Origin: Leptodontidium sp. MPI-SDFR-AT-0119
Taxonomy: Eukaryota > Ascomycota > Leotiomycetes > Helotiales > Leptodontidiaceae
NCBI GenBank assembly: GCA_020726505.1
Contig: JAHLEZ010000045.1
Span: 1 to 64,000, forward strand
DNA: 64,000 nt
Reading direction: 5' to 3'
Part shown: one piece after another, positions 1-10,809 of the stretch
How the letters are laid out: each line of letters starts with the position of its first letter
How positions within the stretch are numbered: the first letter of the stretch is position 1
Translations under genes and position numbers: made by a program
Notes under the pieces: generated by a model
Database searches by the model: none
Seen by the model: the letters and a program-made list of their open reading frames with translations, nothing else
What the model was told of the DNA's origin: nothing

Positions 1-3000
1 GAATGTACTGATCTGTTCGGAAGCTATTGTATGGATGATTATAACGGGCAGACGATTGTGGTTGGGATGGGTACTGAGAGCCATATGAATTCGCCGATCG
101 TTCGGCCAAAACATCTTCTTTTCCAGCGTAATATGCCGCAGTAATTGGGTCAGTCCCGCTCGGATGTGGCTGGACAGAGCCCATTTTTGAATTTTGATTC
201 GATCGTGGAGATGAAGACCTGTCTCTTGATCTGCGGCTTGATCTGCGGCCCGACCCTTTCGTACGATCCGACTCGTTTCTTCTCCCACGCCGGTGACGTG
301 ATCTGCCGGGCCGGGCGGTCATAGAGGTAGACGAAGTCGAAGATGTATTGCTACTGTCGTCCGAGTCACTGTCATAACAGTCGCTGGAGTCCTCTCTTCG
401 CTGTTTCTTTGACTTCTTGAAAACCGAACTTATTGGCTTGCTCATCGAAACGGTCTTTCCTTTCGACGAGCCGCCCCTCTGCTGCTGCAGTATTGGAACA
501 GGCTTCTGTTGTGGTGGTCCTCCTGGTGGTGGTGGTGGTGGTGGTGGTGGTCGTCGTCCTCCCTGCGAATGGCCCAACCCTTGCGGCGCCGGCGGTTGTG
601 GTGGTCGTGGTGCCTGAAATCTAGCGGCTTTCATTCTTTCTATTGCTTGGTATAGCATTATAGGATTCGCATTGGGAATAGGGGCTCGCCTGACAAAGAC
701 CAAAATCGTGATATCTTCAAAGGTCATTTTCTTTCTTTTGCCTTCGACTACAGCCGACTTCGTGTCGAGTTGTGCCAGAACCCAACAAAAGTTCTGATCC
801 ATTTCTCTTGATGCTAGGTCATCCAGGAGGGTGGTGATTTGGGTTTGTTGGTCTCGACTCAACGCTGCCTTCTTTTCGAGCACTGGAAGAGAAGCTTGGT
901 GAAGCTTATCGATTTGTGTGACGATGTCAAGTTGGCTCAGTTGTTCCTCGATCACTTCTGCTCTCGCCCATGTTGATAAGTCATCGAAGATCTCGCCGGT
1001 CGAGGCTCTGTAGATTGTGTACATGCTATATGTTGTGAGCCTTTTCAAGCACATCTCTTCGTTCATTATTTTGGGCGGTGAAATGTCCTGGATTCTAACT
1101 GACTGCTGCAGCGGGCGGCGGAGGGGGGTGCTTTCCGGCTGGTGACCCCAAGGCCCACCACCGGGTACTCCGGGCGCCTGAGGTGGAATATAGCGTGGTA
1201 CAGGTGGCGGATTAGGAGGAGGATGGGGTGGAGGTTGAGGAGTAAGCCTTGGTCCACTGGTGGGAAGAGATGTTTGTAGCGTATCATGATGCCACTGATT
1301 TGATGTCGGAGGTTGAGGTGATACATGTGCTTGTGGTAAATTCTCAAGGACAGCTGTCGCTATTTGATGACTTTCCATGTTCTGTGGAGCTTGTCCTTTC
1401 GTACGGTGTCTAGAAGGATCCTGAGCAATCCAAGGATAGCGTCTCTCAGCATTGAGGCGCCGTCCTCGACGGTAGTTCGACAAATTTCCTGTCTGTGACT
1501 CTTGAGTTTCTATCAGGCTACGAGAACTACTTGCTATTGATGGAGCTTCCGGAGGGAAATCCCTTATGACTGCAAAATGCACATGAATTCCAGACTTCCA
1601 GAACTTAACCCGATTCTCTCTGATTTTCTTCAGGTCCACGATCTTTCGGTTGAGCTCTATTCCGCCTCCTTCGATGACTTCCTGGAGAGCACCAAGATCG
1701 TCAGGATCCATGAATGCGAAAGTCTTGTGCCATGACTGTTCCGTCGACTGGGTTTCGATGCTCCGCTTCAAACTTTGTGTCAACTTGAGATACCCTGAAT
1801 GTGGAACTTGGTGCGCTTCGCCGTTCTTGATGAAATAGGCACTGATGAATGGATCTGGAACTGATCTTCCGGAATTTAAAATTGTCTTGAGACGAGAAAG
1901 AAAATCTCTTGATTCGCTACTTTCCTCAAGGTTTCTAGAACTTTGGGAGCTGCTGGGGGCGTAGAGACTTTGCCGGGGCCCGATGCTGCTGCGGTTTCTT
2001 GTGGTTCGGTTCCTGGTTCTCGAAGCGTCCGAAAATGCATCCACATCCTGTGAGTTCTCCTGGCTCCTAGGCATAGAATTAAGCTCGTTTTGCATTGTGC
2101 TCGTCATCTTGTCTCGAGAATGCGCCTGAGCATCGTTGCTATACTGTGTCACACTAGCACTTGGATCCTGGGATAGGTTCTCTGGCTCTCTCCTAAAGAA
2201 ACCTTCATTCGCTTCATTTGCTAATCCGTCTCCCACGTTTACGGTGCTGTTGGGGGTTGTCAGGTGCTCCACGATTGTTGGAATATCGATTGAAGGAACA
2301 GACGTTGGCTCAGAGACCTGTTGAGGGGTTTGCAACAATGAGCCACCGCTGGGTGTTTCGATGGCACCCGTTTGACCTGAATTGTCACTACTCTCAGCAG
2401 GTGTCAGTAATTGCTAATCTTGAGGAGGAGGATATTCGCTTACTAGATGTAGTCGTTGCTCGGTGGGCGGCCCTCTCACAGGTCCTTGAATCACATCTTT
2501 GCCCGGGTTCGAAGCTGGTGTCGGTTCTGGTGTATTGACCACACCCGGTACTTTGTCGTCCGACTGGCTAGTGTCTTTTAATCCAGCATTTTCTTGATTC
2601 TTCGTCACTATGCTATTTTTAGTGATATCTTGGGACCATCCGTCCCCAGAGACAGTGCTACCGAGACGTTTCTCGATAGGTTCTAGTGTGCTATTAGCTT
2701 TCCTTCTCGATTATACCCGATACGCAAGAGAATAATTCAACCGTACTTAAAAGTAGCTGGGTTTTGGATTGGGCAAACAAATAGGGATACTCACTTGATG
2801 AGGTGGTAGCATCATTTTCATCCACTAGACCAAACGTTCGACCATTTGCTGGCTTTTGTCTTCTGTTAGCGTGGCAAAACTGCCAATTGAAAATTACGGA
2901 AGTGCCCGAGAGGCTCAGCATGAGATAGAGTACAAACCATCTCGAGTGAAGAATCGCCGTTAGCGATGTCCTGAAGGTCTGGGGCGACCGGAACCTCAGC

Positions 3001-4026
3001 TTCAACTTTCGCTTTCTCCTTCCCCTTCCTCGATTTTCTTGGTATTTCTTTCAAGTCCGAGAACCTCCGGAGAGATTCAGGTTCAATTTCTCTGGTTGAC
3101 CCACCAGCCGCTTGAGGTGGGAGGCTGTCCGTACTTTTGTCTCTTTTGGCAGCACCTACCCGAACTGGGCTTAAATGACGTCTCCGAGGGGATAGACTAT
3201 GCCTGCGTAAGGGGTCTCCCTGTGGTATAAAAGGATGCAGGCCCTCGCGTGCCCCTATAGGACTTTCAAGCCGTCGTCTCGCAAAGCCGGCGAGGTTCTC
3301 TCCTGCCGATTGATTCGGTCCAATTTGCGAAAGGTCTGCATGTTGAGCCATTCGTTGAATTCGCGTATACCAGTCAAGCAGAGCTCTTAAGTCTTGTTCT
3401 TTTTGGTTTCTGTATACATTAATCAGATGGTAGAGTTGGAGGGCATGACGAAGTACTTACGGTCTCATCCGATGTGCACCAAGGGATACGACCTGGAACA
3501 TCAAAACTAGATTAGTTTGCAGTAATTGCAACTGATTGTTGAATTGATCCAGCTTAGGCGCAATGTAACCCCAACGAAGACGTCGCCATGTAGTTAACTT
3601 AGACAGTTCCGGGTCTGGGACGACAGGTTCTCGGTCCTCTTTACACAGTTCCGCGTTGAAAAGATCCAGTCTCTGGGCCAAAATACTCTCAAACTTGGGA
3701 CCAGCTTTACAAGTGATGGTAGCTTCTATTCTCCAAAAGATCATTAAGCATCCGTCCGCTGTTCTCTTGACGTCGGTTATCGCTTTGGGTGAAAACAGGA
3801 GAGCCTGACCCTTCTGTTCCAAATGCTTGCACTCTTCTTTCAAGAAGTCATGAACTAATTCGAGGGCGCAAGTCGTGGCTCTTATTCCATTGAGGATCGT
3901 GCGTAGGCTTTCCGGTGCTGACAGTGCTTCAGTCGTAAACTGGTAGAGTACTTTTGAGAGCTGGAGGCCAAAACCGGCTATGCCTACCACAGAACCAGCT
4001 GCACCAAGAGCGCTGATAGGGTCCAT
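1..4026 (-). CDS. HeLo-like / STAND-type N-terminal domain protein, 3' end beyond window
   Basis: The ATG at 4026 opens MDPISALGAAGSVVGIAGFG, the typical beginning of the fungal N-terminal domain found on STAND/NLR-like proteins (Helo_like_N type). Exon 1 is 4026-3461 with a GTAAGT donor; exon 2 starts at 3409 and continues with a Q-K-E-Q-D-L-R-x-L-L-x-W-Y segment. Further short exons lie near 3400-2938, 2850-2800 and 2690-2455, and one long open frame then reaches the left edge. The later exon borders are approximate. The middle is Ser/Pro-rich and disordered. The 516-551 GGT run is a polyproline tract on the coding strand. A conserved-looking helical region (about 1080-640) and a Ser/Asp-rich basic tail follow. 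No NACHT or NB-ARC motif is visible in the part present. Such N-terminal domains are associated with fungal heterokaryon incompatibility and cell-death signalling; for this protein that role is inference. Confidence 0.72.
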
Positions 4027-4776
4027 CAAGACCACAAAAAGATTTCCATGAGGAAGTAGTCGCTGGTTTGAAACAATCGAAAGAATGTTTTGGAGCGCAA
4101 GAAAGATTGTTACAGAAAAAGGAGGAAATAAAAGGCGAGGCTGGGGTACGTCAGACTAGAGCTGCAAGGTTGGGTTGAATTGAGTGGCAATTTAAACCAA
4201 CATGGATTTGGAAGCCTTGTGTGATGCTGGGGCGCAGCTGAAAAGGCTATGGCAAGCTCCTGGTGTACTGCTTATTTAGGCATTGTCGACGAGACTCTCC
4301 ACGAGACCCCATACACCAAATAGCTGGAATGATATAGTGAAAGCAAAATCGCAAAACTACTCCACACGAAACCAGATCTAACTAATTGAGAGCTCAGTGT
4401 CCTTGATGAGAATCGTTGGTCTAAACCGCTGTGGCACCCCTTGAAGTATTGGTGGTGTTCGACATCATGCAAGGCTCGACGTTGACATCCAATCATCCCA
4501 AAGTGGCGTAGAAGTTACGGCGTTCGAAATGGGCACGAATTGTCAACTAAACCACACACCGAGAGACCTTCAGAAGAAGCCATTGTCTGCCTGAATTTCA
4601 GCTGTAGAAGTGCTTCCACCAAGTCTTCTTTTCGCAGTGCCCTGTTTCCGCCTGCGCCAAGCCAGAAATACTGTATGTACAAGGACTTGAATCCATGTGA
4701 GATAGGCCAACTGAAAAAGCAATGAAAGCCAATCCAACAAGATTTTTTCATGCTTATCCCTCCTGGCTAATCAAGC
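4027..4776. other. Intergenic, no supported gene
   Basis: Upstream region of the HeLo-like gene and downstream of the reductase relic. Only short open frames without ATG starts or recognisable motifs were seen. Confidence 0.5.
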
Positions 4777-5480
4777 CTAAGAAAGATGTTCAGAATACAA
4801 ATAAACACCACCACCGGACCTAGTCCCGCGAATAATATCCAAATTCTGCGCCGCAACAGCATTCCGCATATAATTCTGCATTGTAACAGGACCACAAACA
4901 TACACACTTAACGACTGTCTCATTTCCGCCGCTCTAGCAGCATCCTCTTTTACAATCCGAGGGAGCGATGGCCCGCCTTCAAACTCCGCATTCTGCAAAG
5001 CATCGTCTTCAGATCCTGTGATGCTGTCATCGGAGATATTCAACCCCTACAGGTTGACGATTGTCTGTTTTATTCGATAGACTAAGCTTGCTAGCTGCTT
5101 CACCTGTCACGGAGACTTGTATTTGCGTAGATGAGGATAGGCTGGGTGATATTGACATTCTCGCAAATAGTTCGCTTACAGCGCGTCGCCAGATCGCGAG
5201 TAGCGAGAACTACGCGAAGGGATACTGAGTTGCGGTTGATAGTAGTAGCTTTTACTTCAACAAGGTCGGCTTTCTTCTCTAGTATAGGCTCGTGGCCATG
5301 TTCTTCGTCTTTTGCAACCAAGGAAGTTCGGAAAAAGCGACTCGATGACCAACCAGCCAGCACCGGGACCGCCCGCAATGACGGGAAGACGGTCCGAGTT
5401 AGCAATTTTTTGGGAGACTGACACCGCCGTATGGACCCCCTATTAGTGCGTGGAGCGAGTGGCAAGTCGAGAGGTTGGTG
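4777..5480 (-). pseudogene. Ferric/cupric reductase (FRE family) C-terminal relic
   Basis: Fragments of the NAD-binding half of a fungal ferric-chelate reductase occur in the right order but in different frames. They are a G-G-P-Y-G-G motif near 5437-5424, an A-G-G-P-G-A-G-W nucleotide-binding motif near 5385-5350, an S-L-R-V-V-L-A-T-R-D segment, then W-R-R-A-V-S-E-L-F-A-R-M in a third frame. The terminal Y-V-C-G-P motif with Y-M-R-N-A-V-A and the Y-L-Y-S-E-H-L-S end lie in the 5043-4777 frame. Stops and at least three frame changes separate them, and no set of introns restores one frame. The heme-binding membrane half is absent: only about 265 bp separate this relic from the neighbouring Ctr relic. 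The intact family reduces Fe(III)/Cu(II) at the plasma membrane. Confidence is high for the family and good for pseudogene status. Confidence 0.72.
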
Positions 5481-5744
5481 ACGAGAATTACCTCTCAACA
5501 GTATCAGTCGCTACTCTCCTACTGATAGATAAACTGTCAGACTGCGGTTTAGTGGGTGGGTAAGTCTGGGGATGTAGCAGATTTCTAGAAAATCAGGTAT
5601 TTGAAATAACTTTCATTTTCGAACTTCGACTTCATCAGTTGGCCATCTCCCACCTCCAAGTCCAAGAACAACATCGAGGAGTTTACAAGTAACAACAAAC
5701 ACCCCCGATCTATTGAAGGGAAACCACAACCTCGAACAATAAGA

Positions 5745-6356
5745 ATGAAGATGAGCATATCAACGCCTACCTCCCTAACAAACACCATGTTCTCAAAGCC
5801 CATGGCAACCTCCTCTTCCTCTTCCTCAGTGATGCAAATGGACAGCATGGCAATGCCATTTTTCACCCCCCACACAACCACTTCTCCCTGTCCTGGTCAA
5901 CTACTTCCACATCACAATAGGCCGGGACGTTTATTTTCCTGATCGTGCTGGGCGCTTTATTCCGAGGTTTGCTCGCTGTGATAGTTAATCCCCCTCATGT
6001 GGTGCAGGTGTTGAGGGCGGTGAAGGAGGGTGGGTTGTATGGAGAGAGAGGTATGTATGGGACAAGGATTGGGGCTGATGGAGGATAAGGCAGTGGAGAG
6101 CGAAAGAATCGGTGTGGATTGCGGGGATTGATGTGTTGCTTGGTGGGGTGGGGTATTTGCTGTGAGTACTGTGTTTTGTTCGTTATTGGATGCGACAAGA
6201 AAAGGAAACACAGAGAGAGAGCAAGCGGATCAAAGAACTGACAGCAACCAGGATGTAATGACGATGAATATTGGATATTTCATATCCATATTAGCTGGTA
6301 TATGTGTTAGCAGTTTCATCTCCATTCAATTCATAGCTTCGTCAGCATCACATTAA
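5745..6356 (+). pseudogene. Ctr-family copper transporter relic
   Basis: The ATG at 5745 opens a Met-rich N-terminus (repeated Met, M-Q-M-D-S-M-A-M-P-F-F) as in Ctr proteins, which bind Cu(I) through Met motifs. The first membrane segment (A-G-T-F-I-F-L-I-V-L-G-A-L-F-R-G-L) is present but in another frame, and it is preceded by an in-frame TAG at 5918-5920 where the family has Tyr (Q-Y-A-G). A second block (D-V-L-L-G-G-V-G-Y-L-L) is followed by a plausible donor GTGAGT near 6161. The last membrane helix (V-M-T-M-N-I-G-Y-F-I-S-I-L-A-G) is at about 6257-6310, again frame-shifted after the splice. So there is one nonsense change and at least two frame changes. It lies head-to-head with a reductase relic, matching the functional pairing of reduction and Cu(I) import. 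Confidence 0.75.
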
Positions 6357-7686
6357 AACCTCATCATCAGAAACTATTCGTCTTCTACGTACCTGGAACA
6401 GCTAGGGGGCGGGACAGGTTTCGCACCACAAAATGGCGGAATGAAATTAAACCACATTTCAATATTTCTTTCCAATTCTCACCAAGCAGGAAGAATAGGT
6501 CAGAAGTAAGTTCATTTTAATTTTGAAAGTCAGCGGAGATTTTGTGTAGTAAGGTAGTTATAGAAAATATCCATTATATATTTACAATCTCCACAAATAC
6601 CTAGAACGTATTCAGAATCAGATCCCAGTACTTTGACGCCACCCAGTCCTACTAAACGCGGCGAGACATCATTATGCCCCTCACTCTCCTCATTGTCTGT
6701 TACAAATTTTATCTAGTCCCTAGCTCTATCCCACCCCCAAAACCACCTCGACGAAAAACCTCCACAGATTGACTTCTCCCTCATCCATACATGTTAAATA
6801 TATCCGCTCACTAAAATCCATCGAAAGAAAATTCAAAATATTGATTTCAAACAAGATATTGCCTGCATTTATGAGAGAAAATCCCAGGGATAAATGTGAG
6901 TTCGAGGTTTGTTGACTACCTAGGTACAAGTACGTATACTTCTACTTCTCCGTTGGATACCGAAGCGAGGACAAACAAGAAAAGGGGCCGGGACGGGATG
7001 GGATGGGATGGCCAATACACAACGAAGACGCTCCAAAATCAAAATGCTCGAATCAGTGGTCTGCTCTATTAACAAGAGTTCAAGGTTTCAGGATTACCGA
7101 GACGGTATGAATTAATTGTGCAGAGTTCGGACGTCATGAAGTGCGGCCGGCTATGGGGGCGGGCCGGATCCTTCAATGTTTCTATGTACAACTCAGACAA
7201 TGATTGAAATCAACAAAAAACACCACACAAGCGACACGATATACATCCAACGGCCACCTGACTGACTGTCATGGCATAAAAGTTGTCTTGGTTCGCATCG
7301 AGGAAGTGAGGCTAAGTAAGAAATCCATCCATGCGTGCACCTATCATCAAAAAGGTGCTCATCCTCATTCGAGGTTTCTCTCTTCTTTCCGTCCTTCCTG
7401 CCATCCTTCCTCCTTCAGTCACGATCTATCGCAAGTCAATGCTGAGATAGAAGGATATCAATCGCGCTTCCCTGCCTTGCCCCTCGCAAGTAAAGCAAAA
7501 CCACAGAAAACGCCAATGTCAATGCCCCGGATATCGTCCTCCTTTCATTCAGAAATAGAAGAGTTGTGAAGCAAACTCCGAGAACGCCTCTACGCCACCA
7601 CCGCCCAGCGTCTTTTCCGGCCTGAGTGAGACACGAACATGAAATACTTGTACAGAGAATTATAGGTAGCTAGGGATGATGAGATT
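6357..7686. other. Intergenic, 3' side of RAD21
   Basis: No supported coding sequence. It contains the 3' flank of the minus-strand RAD21 gene and AT-richer stretches around 6440-6620. Short open frames here lack motifs. Confidence 0.5.
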
Positions 7687-9680
7687 TTATGCGGCGATAG
7701 CAACGGCTGTCGAACGCTCGAGGCCAGCATTGGGTGCTGGTTCCTCTTCTGCGATTTCGCCGCCGGCTTCTCGCTCAGCCCAATCACCCCATAGACCTCT
7801 CTTTCCTCGTACGCGAATTGGACCTCCTAGGAGGGCTTCTGCTTGCTCAACCTTCACGGCATCTTTGGTGGCGAGAACTAGTACCTCGAAGAACATCTTG
7901 GTAGCGTCTGCTCGGCTCGTCGTTGCTTCTGGTAGGAGATCTTGGAAGAGAACGCTGGCCTTCTTGCGCTTGTCGGGACTGTTGGCGGCTTCAGGGCCGA
8001 ATTTATCACGTAGAAGATGGACTGCATGCTTGGTACCAAGTGATACTGGTCCACTATCGGCAGGGTGTACGAGTGGTGCGGTGGTCTCGTCAAAATTGGG
8101 GCCTGGGGAGAGGCCAGCGCTTGGCTCATGCTCATCATCGTTGGGCATCATGAATCCATCATCACCGGCCATCTCAATCATCGTTCCATCCGCAGCGAGG
8201 ACGATGTTTTCTCTATCCAAACCTGCACTTCCAAGTCCAGCAGCAAGATCATCCTCATCACCCAAGTCAAGACGTGGTGATTTCTGTGGGCCTTGCTCGT
8301 CACCACTTTCCATATCGGCGATACCGCTATCGCGTTTCCGTTTCAGCTCACCAGTTCTCCGGACTGCGGCTAGTGATAACATGCCGCGGAGCTCTGGTGC
8401 CCATCCTGCGCTTCTCCCTTCGCCCATGATGTTGGAAACGAAGCTACCGTTCTTTTGCATTTCAATTAGTGCTAGAAGTTCGGGGTCACGAGGAAGAAAT
8501 GACTGAGGCCGAAGGATCTTGTCATGCTGTTCTTGTTGCTCCTTAATCTGGTGATTTGGGATCATGGTCTCGTCATCAGGTCGAAGGACTTTTTGCTTTC
8601 TGACTCGCTGGGCAGGGTTTAGCATAATAGTCGTATCTTCGATTTCATCCTCAGGTTGAAAGAGTGCGGAGGTAATATTTGCTTGGTGTTCAGCCTCGAC
8701 TTCAGCTGCAAAAGCTTCGTCGATATCGGAGAGAGGCGATTCTGAAATTCGCGCTGGGCGGATTAGGGGAGCAGCAGCAAGAGTTCCATCAGGTCCATCA
8801 CCCATGTTCAACATATCAATGTCACCGTCATCATCGGCCATCCGAACGGTATCATCCATTCCGAAATCACCTCCTCCAAAATCGAGGTTCAAAGATTCAT
8901 CACGGCCTCCAGCGTCGAAGTTATCCTTGGCGGGTACTTGAATATCCAATTCGCTCAATAAATCATCCTCTGGAGCACGGGCAGCGGGGGCATCTCGTCC
9001 AATTTCAATGCTTCGGTCAACAGCCTTGGGGTTGAAATCATCTAGGTCCAATCCAAAATCCAATCCCAAATCCAGGTCATCCATGGGCTCTAAGGCTAAA
9101 TCCTCATCATTCTGGTTCTCGATGCTGTTTTGGAGAAATTGGCTTCCGGTATAGTCTTCCTGAAGGTTGATGTCTCTGCTACCGGCTCTTCTCTTGCGTT
9201 GATGCAAATCATCGTCTAGTTGAGTGAAGAGGAATGAAGCGTCGGGCATTGGAGGCATCTCCAGGTTGTCGCCTTCTGTAAGTACATCTGGAAGCATGAG
9301 CGCGTCTCGAGAAGGCATGTGGATCCCAGTTGGCATATCGTTATTTCCTGAAAGACGGAAAGCCTGCAAAGAAAGCATCAGCACTATTATTACGTAGCCA
9401 TGTGTAGAGAACATACCATTTTGATCTTCATAAGTGCCTCATTACAGTCGTCGAGTAAATAACGCGCTTTCCGGCTGTAGATTCTGACGACACCGAGGAG
9501 GAGCTGGCCACTCAAGCGTAGTGCCATTGGTGCTTGATTGGGTGTGACGATAGCCTCAACACTGTCCTTCACACTGGCTTGGAGAATATGATTTTTGGAG
9601 AGCTTGCGCTCCAAGTTGGCTGACAGCCATACCCGCGCCAACGGGCCGGTCTTCGACAGGAGGGTTTCCGAGTAAAACAT
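7687..9680 (-). CDS. rad21: Cohesin kleisin subunit Rad21/Scc1
   Basis: The alpha-kleisin closes the cohesin ring by bridging Smc1 and Smc3 and is cut by separase at anaphase. The ATG at 9680 starts M-F-Y-S-E-T-L-L-S-K-T-G-P-L-A-R-V-W-L, the diagnostic kleisin N-terminus, followed by the R-I-Y-S-R-K-A-R-Y-L-L-D-D-C helix that contacts Smc3. Exon 1 is 9680-9417; a 53-nt intron (9416-9364) follows; exon 2 is 9363-7687, giving about 646 aa. The middle is acidic and disordered, with D-L-G-L-D-F-G-L-D-L-D-D repeats. The C-terminal winged helix (K-M-F-F-E-V-L-V-L-A-T-K-D-A-V near the end) binds Smc1. It is divergent from the PMR1 gene across a 1.1-kb promoter region. The alternative, meiotic Rec8, is less likely given the overall layout. 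Confidence 0.93.
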
Positions 9681-10809
9681 GTTGGCGATATCCAAAGGCT
9701 GGTGATTGCAGAGGTGTTTGCGCCTATGGCAACGTCCTCAATTGTCGTGGAACAATCAGGATGGTTGACTGGTGGGCGAACGGGGGCGCGTTTGTGTTGT
9801 TGTTGTGATGACGGCGCGTCGAAGAATGGGAGCTCGGTCGCACGTTGAATAGGGAGCGCGTCAAGGTAGCAGAATCGAGGTCGGTGATGAGGCGCAAGGA
9901 GTAGATAGCAATGCGACGATGAGCAAAGAGAGTGCGAGTCCTAGGGAGAGGGGGAAAGTTGTTGTTGTGCGACGAAATACTCGGTGGTGGTGGGGAGATG
10001 GAAGACTGCACTGGACTGGCTGTTTGAATTCAAGATGGCTGGCGATGGCGCTAGGCACATTTAAAGTTGGTGCCTGATTACTGTTGGCTGTGAGGCCTGA
10101 GGCTGCAAGGAGAGCTGGGTCACGTGAAGACCACCTTTCGAATTCGAATGGGTGCTCTGGGTGATTTACCTAGTAAAAGGTAATGCAGAAGATGAATTAC
10201 TTCGCTTTTGGAATGTTCCAATAGAATAGTTTACATGCCATTTTGCTTGAATTTTCCTCCGCTGGCATTTATTTGTTTCTCCGAGTTGTTCTTCCCCCTT
10301 TCCCACCCTCTGCGCAATTCACCACCCAGATCCACGCTTCAACGCCCAGCCCACCATTCTCCCCGGCTTGCAAGGGTTCAGGCTCAGACTCAAGCTCTCT
10401 TTGGCTCAGGGTTCCTTCAACGCCAAAAATTACCAGACCACCTGCAGCAGCTCAATTGATTCGTGGATCCCTGAAACGGCAAAAGTCCACGCCGACTCAC
10501 GACACGTTGTGAATGCACTGTACTGCATCCAGGCCTAGCAAGCAGATGTCCTAGGAATTTTCTGGACATTGTTATGTTTTGCTGGAACCTACGAATAACC
10601 CACGACGACTAAACGAACGAATGTGACGGGAAAGGCGCATTGGATCCAATTCGCCCAAGCAGATCAACCACATAAGACCAGCAGAACTGTCAGCTCCGTC
10701 AGCTCCAGCAGCATATTCCCGTTTCGTATGCCTCAGCGGTAGGATCCGTGTTGACGACAGCATCATTTGCTGCTCGTTCTAGCAGAGCCCAGTACACAGC
10801 ATTGAGGCC
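9681..10809. promoter_or_regulatory. Shared divergent upstream region of rad21 and pmr1
   Basis: About 1.1 kb separates the two divergent ATGs. The part next to rad21 carries pyrimidine- and GT-rich 5' leader sequence. No defined operator was recognised. Confidence 0.45.

Noticed and set aside
516..551. GGT/GTG minisatellite-like run
   Set aside because: On the minus strand it is the polyproline tract of the coding frame of the HeLo-like gene, so not an independent repeat.
417..624. Plus-strand Gly/Val-rich open frames
   Set aside because: Shadows of the minus-strand coding exon; composition comes from the polyproline codons.
5880..5920. An intron rescuing the Ctr stop at 5918
   Set aside because: The only GT...AG pair bridging it would be about 25 nt long, below any plausible fungal intron, and other frame breaks remain.
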